Shown here: in pieces, positions 7,231 through 15,060 of the stretch
Numbering within the stretch: position 1 is the stretch's first letter
How the letters are laid out: the number at the start of each line of letters is the position of its first letter
Assembly (NCBI GenBank): GCA_016927115.1
Contig: JAFGNH010000136.1
Location: 1 to 54,110 of the forward strand
Reading direction: 5' to 3'
Origin: Anaerolineales bacterium
GTDB taxonomy: Bacteria; Chloroflexota; Anaerolineae; Anaerolineales; E44-bin32
Length of the DNA stretch: 54,110 nucleotides
Program-made: the position numbers and the translations under genes
Notes under the pieces: generated by a model
Seen by the model: only the letters and a program-made list of their open reading frames with translations
Told to the model about the DNA's origin: nothing
The model's database searches: none

Positions 7231-7434
7231 ATGGAAATGGGCTTTTGTCCTGAATGTGATGCCGATATTGCAGTAGGAAAAAAACCTTTTGTCGGTCAAA
7301 AAATGACCTGTCCGAACTGTGGTGCTTTTCTGCGGATTATCTCTCTTTCACCAATCGAAATCGATTGGGCAGATGATGATATCGACGATTACGATGATGA
7401 TGCGGAGGATGTGGAAGACGACGACGATTGGTAG
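7231..7434 (+). CDS. LysW-like zinc-ribbon protein 3
   Basis: 67 aa. C6-x2-C9 and C27-x2-C30 form a zinc ribbon (CPEC, CPNCGAFL), with PFVG between them and SLSPIEIDW after, closely matching protein 1 (3223-3480) and LysW. The second half is almost wholly acidic, ending DDDAEDVEDDDDW. Canonical LysW ends EDWGE, and the last Glu receives the amino group; this protein stops at the Trp, as if the final two residues were missing. It is the most LysW-like of the three in length and composition. GGAGG six bases before the second ATG fixes the start, excluding a 12-residue extension. Transcribed alone and divergently from the regulator, with a hairpin at 7466-7495. The role as a carrier is inferred. 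Confidence 0.87.
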   Translation: MEMGFCPECDADIAVGKKPFVGQKMTCPNCGAFLRIISLSPIEIDWADDDIDDYDDDAEDVEDDDDW

Positions 7435-7465
7435 ACTGATTTTCACAACACCACCGAAAAGTAAT

Positions 7466-7495
7466 GGGGCTGTCCTGAAAAATCAGTGCAGCCCC
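7466..7495 (+). terminator. Hairpin after LysW-like gene 3, probable terminator
   Basis: GGGGCTG (7466-7472) pairs with CAGCCCC (7489-7495); the following TTGTGTT is only a weak T-tract. It begins about 30 bases past the stop codon. Confidence 0.6.
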
Positions 7496-7935
7496 TTGTG
7501 TTAACCCATTCTCCCCAACTTTGCCGGGGAGGATGCATACAGTCAATGGTATGTCTTCCTTATCCGAAGGAGGATCAGCGTTCCGGGCATGTGGGAGAGC
7601 CCTCCTGCCACACCCTCTCCTATAGAAAAAGCCATACGGAACCGTTCGGGCGCGTTCCAAAGGCTCCTCCAATCTGATTAATTCTTCGGATCCAGATCCC
7701 AGCTGTATCAGAAGGTATCTGTGGATCCCGCCCCAACAGCGGCTGTACACTCTCTGTCTTCTACCCCATGTTGTCCCTGTTACTATGAACCAGAATAAAG
7801 CCACTGACAACATGTACTCCCCCCGCCCGTTCTGATAAAGAACCATAAACCCCTTGCAAACGCAACGTATCAATCAGCCCGATCAGTAATCTGTTATCCT
7901 CAGCGCAATCAGCGGTTCAATACCAGGCGGCTTCT
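7496..7935. other. Intergenic region without a recognised gene
   Basis: An open frame on the minus strand spans much of it but overlaps LysW-like gene 3, has no ribosome binding site and looks like no known family. I see nothing else apart from short imperfect hairpins. Confidence 0.5.
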
Positions 7936-8886
7936 CTACCAACCGTTTTCATCCAGTGACAGGAATTCGGATTCAACCGGCGTTTCAGGTTTACCAAAGT
8001 ATGCAGTCAGTCTCTGTGGTTCCCCCATATCACGCCGGACGATCCTGAGAGCATTATCCCTGGAAAAATCCGGGCGCACTACCCACTGTACAAGTTTGAT
8101 CCAGCCATCCGCTATTTCAATACCAGTGATAGAGCGCGGGAAAACGCAGCTCCCCGTATTGAAATACGGTACGCTGCCGGGGACAGGCAGGCGCGGACGG
8201 TGAGTATGGCCACACACCAGCGCCTGGTCGTTCTCCTGCGCCCAGTGAATCAACTTGCGCTCAATGCGCCGCCTCTTGTGAACACTCTCTGCCGGGCTGT
8301 TGGGGTTTTGCACTGCTATGAGCTGCAGGTTTCGCCAGATAAAACGAGTGAACAGGTAGCCCACAGGCCATAATGTGTCGTTAAACCAGTCTCCCTGATG
8401 GCCGTGAACAAGGAACAGGCTTGCGCCACTTGGTTGGTGGTCCAGAAACAACCCTTCATGAACAGTTATTCCCGGGAAAAGCGGATCCCATCTGCCATAC
8501 ATGTTTTCGATTTTCTCGTGGAAGTCTCTTCGGACAACCATCGGATTTCTGCGTGAAATATCATGATTGCCATAGAGTAAATACAGTCGATTGTCCTGAT
8601 AGAACTGCTTCAGCAGGTTGAAGATATGGCTGTGGGCACTTCTGATCACGGAAAAGTTGCTGATCTCAAACAACTCATCGCCATCGCCTACTTCAATATA
8701 GGTATACCCCTGCTCATAGTAATACTGCAGGGCGTAATACATCAGATTCTGGTTTTGGGCAAAATCATCTGCCCAGCTGTTATCACCCCGATGGCAGTCG
8801 CTGAACAGTACGATTCGATCCTGATCTCCAAACTGGATACGATGTGCCGCCGCAGCCACCTGATTCAAACGCTCAAAGACTCCCAA
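7936..8886 (-). CDS. Calcineurin-like metallophosphoesterase
   Basis: 316 aa. All the dinuclear-metal motifs of the family are present in order: SDCHRGD (near residue 29), GDGDE (near 68), GNHD (near 106), LVHGHQGD (near 160) and CGHTHRP (near 226). Enzymes of this superfamily hydrolyse phosphomono- or diesters; the substrate cannot be deduced here. The middle (VHKRRRIERKLIHWAQENDQ) is a helical insertion. No signal peptide, so cytoplasmic. The TTG start has AGGAG seven bases upstream (ACAGGAGAATTATC). UDP-diacylglucosamine hydrolase (LpxH) is a superficially similar alternative, but the length and flanks do not fit well. Confidence 0.9.
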   Translation of the reverse strand: MGVFERLNQVAAAAHRIQFGDQDRIVLFSDCHRGDNSWADDFAQNQNLMYYALQYYYEQGYTYIEVGDGDELFEISNFSVIRSAHSHIFNLLKQFYQDNRLYLLYGNHDISRRNPMVVRRDFHEKIENMYGRWDPLFPGITVHEGLFLDHQPSGASLFLVHGHQGDWFNDTLWPVGYLFTRFIWRNLQLIAVQNPNSPAESVHKRRRIERKLIHWAQENDQALVCGHTHRPRLPVPGSVPYFNTGSCVFPRSITGIEIADGWIKLVQWVVRPDFSRDNALRIVRRDMGEPQRLTAYFGKPETPVESEFLSLDENGW

Positions 8887-9100
8887 GATAATTCTCCTGT
8901 AATACCTTCAACAATGCTTTTTTTCCTTAAATAGAGTCGGAAATTGGCCGTTATTAAATGTGCTCTATCAGGTCTCGGTCCAGCATATTGCCTGTTGAGC
9001 GGAAGGGCAGCTTATCTGCGTCATCGGGTGCTGGAGAAGTGTGTTGTGCGGCAGGATCCCGGGAAAAAACATCGGCGCTGATCCGGAAGTATCCTGGCTT

Positions 9101-9379
9101 CTACACATGGACATTAAAACCGTTCATCGTCTCGTCCAACGGTACCGTCTCTTCTTCTATTGACTCGACAACTGCCATCGGTGAGCCTTTTGAGCACCAG
9201 CGAACCATGCCCTCTACCTGTTCTTCTGTACCTTGAAAGAAACCAGCAACACTGCCATCCGGCTTGTTTCGGATCCAGCCTTTCACCCCCAGGCGGAGCG
9301 CCTGTTGATACGCATAGTATCGGAATGAAACACCCTGCACCCGGCCATGAATCCGTACCCGGACTGCTTTCTCCTCCAT
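9101..9379 (-). CDS. acyP: Acylphosphatase
   Basis: 92 aa, the family's normal size. It hydrolyses the carboxyl-phosphate bond of acylphosphates. The catalytic Arg lies in GRVQGVSFRYYAYQQA and the catalytic Asn in GWIRNKPDGSV; GFFQGTEEQVEGMVRWCSKGSP is the usual second helix. ATG 9379 is chosen because GGAGG lies five bases upstream; a GTG at 9406 would add nine residues. It is followed on its upstream side by a coiled-coil membrane protein gene 38 bases away, possibly in one transcript. Confidence 0.95.
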   Translation of the reverse strand: MEEKAVRVRIHGRVQGVSFRYYAYQQALRLGVKGWIRNKPDGSVAGFFQGTEEQVEGMVRWCSKGSPMAVVESIEEETVPLDETMNGFNVHV

Positions 9380-9417
9380 GGAAACCTCCAACGGTATATC
9401 CGCCACACATGCACCCT

Positions 9418-10272
9418 CTATGCGTGTTCTTCTGGTTCCTTCTTTTCAAGCATAACCCATTTCCCAACATTGTAAACCGCCACCTGGCTTAACAAGCTCC
9501 ACAGCAGCACAAGTTCAACTACTCCGAAGCTGATCCACATCCAGACAGTAAAATGCTCGGATGCACTGTTCAGGCGTTCACCGGTATCCGTTATTAGGGA
9601 GGCCAGTGAGTCCAGCTCCTGATCCAGGTTTTGCAGGTTTTCACTGTAGGGTGACAGCTGTTCCGCCAGCAGTGCCAGCGAGTCCGCTGTAGTCACCAAT
9701 TCATCGGTAGAATCAAGCAGCGACTGGCTGACATCCTGCATCGACTGCGAAACCGGATCCAGGCTCTCTGCCACACCGGAAACAGCTTCATCCATCGGCT
9801 GTTCCGGATCATACTCCACACCTGTGATAAAACTGATAGCGTCCATGGCCCGCAGCATGGAATCAATTTCTCCGGAAGCCGCTTCGACAGCCTCCAGCGC
9901 CGCGCTGGTATTCTCCAATGTTTCCGGGATCTGCTTATTCAGCAGGACATAAGCCGTGCTGCTGAGTTCCTGTGCTTCCTCAAGACTGCCGGAAGCGCCC
10001 TCCAGCGTTGTCACAACCGTTTGAAGCACTTCAGCCAGGCCTCCCACGGCCTCAGCTGCCTCTGCCAGCCCACCTCCGCTGGCCGTAAGCAGATGCGCTG
10101 CCTCCCCCACTGCAGCCTGCAGCCTGCTCCGGTAGCGCGCAACTGCGAATGGAGCAGCAAGCATCAGCAGCAGACAGAAAACCACTCCCAGCATACCCGC
10201 CGTGCTTACCGCAGCACTCAGCCATTGGCTCGAACGTTGTTCAACCTTCTCCTCGCTGTTTTCTTCAGTCAT
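9418..10272 (-). CDS. Two-TM membrane protein with a long helical extracytoplasmic region (unknown function)
   Basis: 284 aa. A hydrophobic segment (AGMLGVVFCLLLMLAAPFAVA) near the N-terminus and a second (WMWISFGVVELVLLWSLLSQVAVY) near the C-terminus bracket about 190 residues rich in Ala, Glu, Ser and Leu, with heptad-like spacing (LEEAQELSSTAYVLLNKQ, LAEQLSPYSENLQNLDQEL). The layout resembles a sensory or structural coiled-coil membrane protein, but I see no HAMP, kinase or signalling domain. GGGAGGGATAGG directly precedes ATG 10272; the longest frame would add 35 charged residues without support. It lies between corA and acyP, all co-directional. Confidence 0.75.
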   Translation of the reverse strand: MTEENSEEKVEQRSSQWLSAAVSTAGMLGVVFCLLLMLAAPFAVARYRSRLQAAVGEAAHLLTASGGGLAEAAEAVGGLAEVLQTVVTTLEGASGSLEEAQELSSTAYVLLNKQIPETLENTSAALEAVEAASGEIDSMLRAMDAISFITGVEYDPEQPMDEAVSGVAESLDPVSQSMQDVSQSLLDSTDELVTTADSLALLAEQLSPYSENLQNLDQELDSLASLITDTGERLNSASEHFTVWMWISFGVVELVLLWSLLSQVAVYNVGKWVMLEKKEPEEHA

Positions 10273-10398
10273 CCTATCCCTCCCATCCAGGTACTCACAG
10301 TCTACATCAGCTGCTTTCTCCCGGTTCCTGGCGCCGGTCCTCGCCTCTTTCTCCGGCTTTCCTTTGCTGTCCCCCAACCGTGTTAAGATCCCCCAGCC

Positions 10399-11415
10399 TT
10401 ACAACCATTTTCGCCTGCGGAAATACCACAGCATCAGAAGAAGCACCACTCCGATCACGCCCAGCACCACGTAATAGCCATAACGCCATTGCAGTTCGGG
10501 CATATTGACAAAGTTCATCCCATACAGCCCCGTAATGAACGATACCGGAATAAACAGGGTGGAAATGATCGTCAGAACCTTCATCACATCGTTAAGGCGG
10601 TTGCTCACCATCGAGAGATGTACATCCACAAGGCCCATAACCATTTCACGGTAGGTTTCAAGCGTGTCAAGGATGCGCAGGACATGGTCCGATACATCGC
10701 GCAGATACAGTCGGGCAGCATCGCTGATCCAGTCTACATCCTCACGCGACAGCCATACAACCACGTCCCGCAGCGGCCATACTGACTTCCGGAACCAGAA
10801 CAATTGACGGCGGCAGGTATGGATTCTCTCAATCGTGCCGGTATCGGGGTTGGTCAGATTTTCTTCTTCCAGGTCCTCAATCACTTCTCCATACTTGTCC
10901 AGGATCGTGAAATACTCATCAACCACAGCATCAATCAGTGAATACAGCAGGAAGTCCAGTCCTGCCAGCCGCAGGTGGCCTACAGGATTCTGCAGCCGGG
11001 CGCGCACACCGTCAAAAACATCCTTCCCGGCTTTTATATCCTCCTGAAAAGTAATCAGAGTGTCTTTCGCTACAATAAAGCTGACCTGCTCCTGGTCCAC
11101 TGATCGGGAATCTGCATCCCAGGAAAACATATTCAAGACAAGAAACAGGAACGTACTGTATGGCTCAATCTTCGGACGCTGCCTGGTGTGCAGGATATCT
11201 TCCACAACAAGAGGGTGGATATCCAGCTCGCTGCAGATTGTCTCAACAAGTTCCTGGTTCTCTATGCCGTCCACATTCAACCAGGTAACAAAACCTGGCT
11301 GTTGCAGCGGAAAAATATCTGCAGGAGCCTGGGTTTCGATAACCTGCAAATCCTTCTCCGGCGCAAACCTGTAAACCGTAAGCAAAGGTGATGGATTCAA
11401 AGAAACCACGGTCAT
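10399..11415 (-). CDS. corA: CorA-family magnesium/cobalt channel
   Basis: 338 aa. A large cytoplasmic N-terminal domain is followed by two C-terminal helices: VLTIISTLFIPVSFITGLYGMNF, which ends in the pore signature GMN, and YYVVLGVIGVVLLLMLWYF, closed by a basic RRRKWL tail. CorA forms a homopentameric channel that takes up Mg2+ and is gated by cytoplasmic Mg2+. The TKYGEVIEDLEEE-like region and the long helix before the pore are typical. I see no recognisable magnesium riboswitch in the long upstream region. Confidence 0.95.
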   Translation of the reverse strand: MTVVSLNPSPLLTVYRFAPEKDLQVIETQAPADIFPLQQPGFVTWLNVDGIENQELVETICSELDIHPLVVEDILHTRQRPKIEPYSTFLFLVLNMFSWDADSRSVDQEQVSFIVAKDTLITFQEDIKAGKDVFDGVRARLQNPVGHLRLAGLDFLLYSLIDAVVDEYFTILDKYGEVIEDLEEENLTNPDTGTIERIHTCRRQLFWFRKSVWPLRDVVVWLSREDVDWISDAARLYLRDVSDHVLRILDTLETYREMVMGLVDVHLSMVSNRLNDVMKVLTIISTLFIPVSFITGLYGMNFVNMPELQWRYGYYVVLGVIGVVLLLMLWYFRRRKWL

Positions 11416-11691
11416 AATTTTTCCCGAAACCCCTTTCCAGAATGTTTTTCCCGAATCATAATTACCTTATCCCCTGTTCCGGTTTTGTGCAAACGGGGAT
11501 GGATATCTGATTGTCTTTTAGGAACTGTTTCTCCCGCACGGGAACACACCACTAAACCTCCTGTCCGGACAGGGAACGTAGTGAATAGATGTATTGTGAA
11601 CATAATTCGGGCGACTTGTAGGGGCAGGATTCACGGTCGATGGAGAAAAAAGGGCAATCCTGATTGTCAGGTACTGGAAGAAAACTGGTTG

Positions 11692-11787
11692 TTCGCCGGC
11701 AATCCTGCCCGTTGAGAATTGAAAACCTTTCAAAACTAATTAGAGTGCATCACCGGGTTATGCTATTCGGGCAGGATTGCCGGCGAA
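11692..11787. repeat. Perfect 20-bp inverted repeat with 56-bp spacer
   Basis: TTCGCCGGCAATCCTGCCCG at 11692-11711 is the exact reverse complement of 11768-11787. The core GCAATCCTGCCC resembles the GGGCAATCTTCCCGGGG repeats at 34174-34305, suggesting a dispersed intergenic family. Confidence 0.85.
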
Positions 11788-12033
11788 ATGTCTGAACAGG
11801 CAAAATTGGACTTATAGCGATTGCGCTTTCGGGAATGAAGCCTGTGAAATCTGCCCACACAGGTTTTTATCCTGGTGGATCATTCAAGGGCTGGAATGAA
11901 TGATGAATATTGATGTATGCTGATCAAACAACCTGCTTGAAGTGCTCATCATGTCCCCGGTCTATTCAGGGGAAACGGGGGAGGTTATTCCTGGCGGGTG
12001 GAGGGACAGGGCTAAGCACGGAGTATAGCAGCT

Positions 12034-12067
12034 AAATAAAAAGAGGCTGTCTTTTCAAACAGCCTCT
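12034..12067 (-). terminator. Intrinsic terminator of the nuo operon
   Basis: AGAGGCTGT (12042-12050) and ACAGCCTCT (12059-12067) form a 9-bp stem with an 8-base loop; on the minus strand TTTTTATTT follows. It begins 23 bases past the nuoN stop. Confidence 0.92.
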
Positions 12068-12090
12068 CTGTAAATCAAACGAACGGTACT

Positions 12091-13536
12091 TCAGGGAAGC
12101 CACATGCTGGCTTTTTCCGCCAGCGCCAGTACCGTCCCGGGGAAGATACCCAACAGCAGTGTCGCCAGCGCAGTAATCCACACAGTTGCCTGCAGCCACA
12201 CATTACGGCGCAGCTCCGGTTCACCAGGCTTCATAAACATGTTGACCACAACGCGAAGGTAGTAGAATGCAGAAACCAGCGAGGTTGCAATACCAATCAA
12301 GGCCAGCCACAATAAATCAGCGTCCAGTACTGCCTTGAAAATGAAAAATTTGCCGGAAAAACCAACCGTGGGCGGTACACCTGTAAGTGAAAGCAGGAAG
12401 ACAGCCATGGCCACAGCCAGCCAGGGACTGCGGCTGAAGAGTCCGTTATAATCGTCGAGTTTCAGGCCATGTGCTTCTTTCTTTTCGAGTGTGATCACCA
12501 CACCCCAGGCTCCCAGATTGGCTACCCCATAAGCCATCAGGTAGAAAACGGCACCGGTGATAGCCGAAGCTGTAACACCTGCTTTTGCAGCTGCCGGCAA
12601 GATCATCAGCATATAACCGGCATGAGCGATGCTGGAGTACGCCAGCATTCGTTTTATGTTGTTCTGGGCAATAGCAGCAATATTTCCCCAAATCATGGTT
12701 GCTGCAGCAATTACTGCCACAAGCAGCCCCCAGGTTCCAGCCAGATCCGGGAATGCGGTAATAAAGACCCTCAGCAGCGCTGCAAACCCGGCTACTTTTG
12801 CACCCACGGACATAAAAGCCGTCACCGAACTCGGCGCGCCTTCATACACATCCGGCGTCCACATGTGGAACGGAACTGCAGCCACCTTGAATCCCAGTCC
12901 TACGAGAATCATACCCGCACCGGAGAGCAAGAGTGCCATCTCAGCTTCCTGTGCCCGCACCACTTGAGCAATTCCCTCGAAACCAACAGAAGCGGTGGCG
13001 CCATAAACCAGTGCGATCCCGAATGCCAGAAAACCCGAGGAAAAAGCACCCAGCAGGAAATATTTTAAGGCAGATTCTTCCGATGCTGGTTTCGGCCTGG
13101 CAAAACCGGAAAGAACATACAACGGAATGGAAAGCACCTCAAGGGCGAGGAATATCATTACAAGATTGGTCGCCTGCGACATGATGAGCATACCGGCAAG
13201 CGTAAACAGCAGGAGGACGTAGTATTCACCGCGCTCGATCCCTGTCCGGCGAATATAGTCAAATGCCTGTGCAATTGCTATCAGCCCACTCAGCAGGAAC
13301 AACACCTGCAGAAAGCCTGCGAAACCATCGGCGACAATCATGCCGTCCGGGCTGATAACCTGTGCACTTGTCTGGAGCAGACCGACAAGCAAGGCTGCCA
13401 CAATACCCACAGCTGCCAGCTGGGCCGTGATCGCCTCCCATTTCCGCGGGATAAAAAGGTCAATCAATAACAACGCGCATGCCCACACAATTAGAATCAA
13501 TGCCGGGAGCATCGCGGAAAGCATCATTCCATCCAT
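12091..13536 (-). CDS. nuoN: NADH-quinone oxidoreductase subunit N
   Basis: 481 aa polytopic membrane protein, one of three antiporter-like (Mrp-type) proton-pumping subunits of complex I. The Proton_antipo_M core is visible (VAAVPFHMWTPDVYEGAP, then MLAYSSIAHAGYMLM), with the conserved Lys in GLGFKVAAVPFHMW. It is the last gene of the operon, three bases after nuoM, and is followed by a terminator. The ATG at 13536 follows the nuoM stop closely; an ATG three codons later is equally possible. Confidence 0.97.
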   Translation of the reverse strand: MDGMMLSAMLPALILIVWACALLLIDLFIPRKWEAITAQLAAVGIVAALLVGLLQTSAQVISPDGMIVADGFAGFLQVLFLLSGLIAIAQAFDYIRRTGIERGEYYVLLLFTLAGMLIMSQATNLVMIFLALEVLSIPLYVLSGFARPKPASEESALKYFLLGAFSSGFLAFGIALVYGATASVGFEGIAQVVRAQEAEMALLLSGAGMILVGLGFKVAAVPFHMWTPDVYEGAPSSVTAFMSVGAKVAGFAALLRVFITAFPDLAGTWGLLVAVIAAATMIWGNIAAIAQNNIKRMLAYSSIAHAGYMLMILPAAAKAGVTASAITGAVFYLMAYGVANLGAWGVVITLEKKEAHGLKLDDYNGLFSRSPWLAVAMAVFLLSLTGVPPTVGFSGKFFIFKAVLDADLLWLALIGIATSLVSAFYYLRVVVNMFMKPGEPELRRNVWLQATVWITALATLLLGIFPGTVLALAEKASMWLP

Positions 13537-13539
13537 GGT

Positions 13540-15042
13540 TTATTTCACCACCATTGCTGCTGCCTGAATGGCCTGTACTACATGGTCCACGGCAGGTGAG
13601 ATCAGGTTGAAGAACGGTTTCGGGTAGAGCCCGATCCAGAAAATCAACACAATCAGCGGCAGCAGCGTGAGCACTTCACGGGCATTGATATCTTTTAAGG
13701 CTTTGTTTTCTTCCTTATCAAGCTTTCCCAGGAACAGTTTCTGGAACATGAACAGCATATAAATTGCAGCCAGGATTACACCACCGGCTGCCAATCCGGT
13801 GAACCAGGGGGAGCCAATCGCTTCCGATCCGAATGAGCCGAGCAGGATCGTGAACTCGCCTACGAAGCCATTCAGTCCCGGCAGCCCCATAGAGGACAGC
13901 GTAACGATCAGCGCCAGCGTACCATATACCGGCATGATCTTCCACAGACCACCAAACGCGTCCATTTCCCGTGTATGCCGGCGTTCATAGATCATTCCGA
14001 CAATAATAAAGAGGGCGCCTGTGCTGAGGCCATGGTTGATCATCTGAAGGATGCCGCCCTGGATGCCCTGAGAATTGAGTGCAAATAAACCGAGCATGAC
14101 AAAGCCCAGGTGGCTGACAGATGAGTAGGCAACCAGTTTCTTCACATCTTTCTGCGAGAATGAAACAGCAGCACCATACAGGATACCGATAACAGCCAAC
14201 CCCGCCATCCACGGCGCAAACTTCACTGCTGCTTCAGGGAACAACGGCAGGTTGAAGCGCAGGAACCCGTAGGTTCCCATTTTCAGCATAACACCGGCCA
14301 GGATCACAGAACCCGCTGTCGGCGCTTGCACGTGGGCGTCCGGCAGCCACGAGTGCAGCGGCCACATCGGCACCTTGATCGCAAAGGCGGCCGCGAAGGC
14401 AAGGAACAGCCAGGTCTGGATATCAGCAGGAATTGATCCGGTTGTTACCAGGTCCGGTACAGAGAAGGTATCCGCCGAGATTCCCAACCAGATAATCGCC
14501 AGCAGCATCAGCAGCGACCCGGCCATCGTATAGAGGAAGAACTTGATTGCAGCATACATGCGCTGCGGCCCACCCCAGATCCCGATCAGGAAGTACATCG
14601 GCACAAGGCTGAATTCCCAGAAAATGTAGAACAGGAACAAGTCCTGAGCCAGGAAAACACCGGTCATCCCGACTTCAAGCAGCAGGAAAAAGGCCATAAA
14701 AGCCTTAACCCGCTCCTGAACCGCACTCCAGGTCGACAGGATGGCGATAGGAGTAAGGAACGTTGTCAGCAGCACGAGCAGAATGCTCAAGCCATCCAGA
14801 CCAAGGTGGTATTCGATGGTCCAATTAGCAATATGGATCCAGGACAGCCGGGTCACCAGCTGCAGTTCCGGATTGGAGGCATCGAACATCGACAGCATCC
14901 AGAGCGAAAGGCCGAACGTTGCACCAGAGAACAGGAATGCAGTCCAGCGCATCGCAGTGGAGCGTTTTTCGGGGAGCACCAGAATCACCAGTGCGCCCAG
15001 AAGGGGGAAGAAAGTAACCAGAGTTAACATCCAAGCATTCAT
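13540..15042 (-). CDS. nuoM: NADH-quinone oxidoreductase subunit M
   Basis: 500 aa, antiporter-like proton-pumping subunit of complex I. Typical segments are the WEFSLVPMYFLIGIWGG stretch, AFAIKVPMWPLHSWLPDAHVQAPTAGSVILAGVMLKMGTYG with the channel lysines, and KKLVAYSSVSHLGFVMLG. The ATG at 15042 has GAGG six bases upstream; a second ATG two codons earlier is possible. Lies between nuoL and nuoN with spacers of a few bases. Confidence 0.97.
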   Translation of the reverse strand: MNAWMLTLVTFFPLLGALVILVLPEKRSTAMRWTAFLFSGATFGLSLWMLSMFDASNPELQLVTRLSWIHIANWTIEYHLGLDGLSILLVLLTTFLTPIAILSTWSAVQERVKAFMAFFLLLEVGMTGVFLAQDLFLFYIFWEFSLVPMYFLIGIWGGPQRMYAAIKFFLYTMAGSLLMLLAIIWLGISADTFSVPDLVTTGSIPADIQTWLFLAFAAAFAIKVPMWPLHSWLPDAHVQAPTAGSVILAGVMLKMGTYGFLRFNLPLFPEAAVKFAPWMAGLAVIGILYGAAVSFSQKDVKKLVAYSSVSHLGFVMLGLFALNSQGIQGGILQMINHGLSTGALFIIVGMIYERRHTREMDAFGGLWKIMPVYGTLALIVTLSSMGLPGLNGFVGEFTILLGSFGSEAIGSPWFTGLAAGGVILAAIYMLFMFQKLFLGKLDKEENKALKDINAREVLTLLPLIVLIFWIGLYPKPFFNLISPAVDHVVQAIQAAAMVVK

Positions 15043-15060
15043 AAGCATCCTCTGCCAGGA

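Larger units (their letters stand above)
11416..12090. other. Gene-free region between corA and the nuo operon
   Basis: No plausible gene in 675 bases. It contains the nuo terminator, a spaced 20-bp inverted repeat (11692-11787) and several loosely related copies of a GGGCAATCCTG/GGGCAGGATT motif (near 11625, 11652, 11700 and 11770). Confidence 0.6.

Noticed and set aside
3223..7434. Lysine/arginine biosynthesis locus (lysW-lysX)
   Set aside because: None of the other pathway genes are present, the ATP-grasp enzyme is Ddl-like and fused to a methyltransferase, and the ribbons lack the EDWGE terminus.
7337..7873. 178-aa minus-strand open frame
   Set aside because: Overlaps the acidic tail of LysW-like gene 3 on the other strand, lacks a ribosome binding site, and its composition looks like antisense or noncoding DNA.
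7936..8886. LpxH-type lipid A phosphoesterase
   Set aside because: Motif set is shared by the whole metallophosphoesterase superfamily; length and absence of other lipid A genes do not support it.
11416..12090. Mg2+-sensing riboswitch upstream of corA
   Set aside because: I do not see the conserved helices of the known magnesium leaders; the structure present is a dispersed inverted repeat.
12469..13068. Long plus-strand open frame inside nuoN
   Set aside because: Antisense to a well-conserved complex I subunit; no independent support. The same applies to many frames opposite nuo, glyQS and dnaG.
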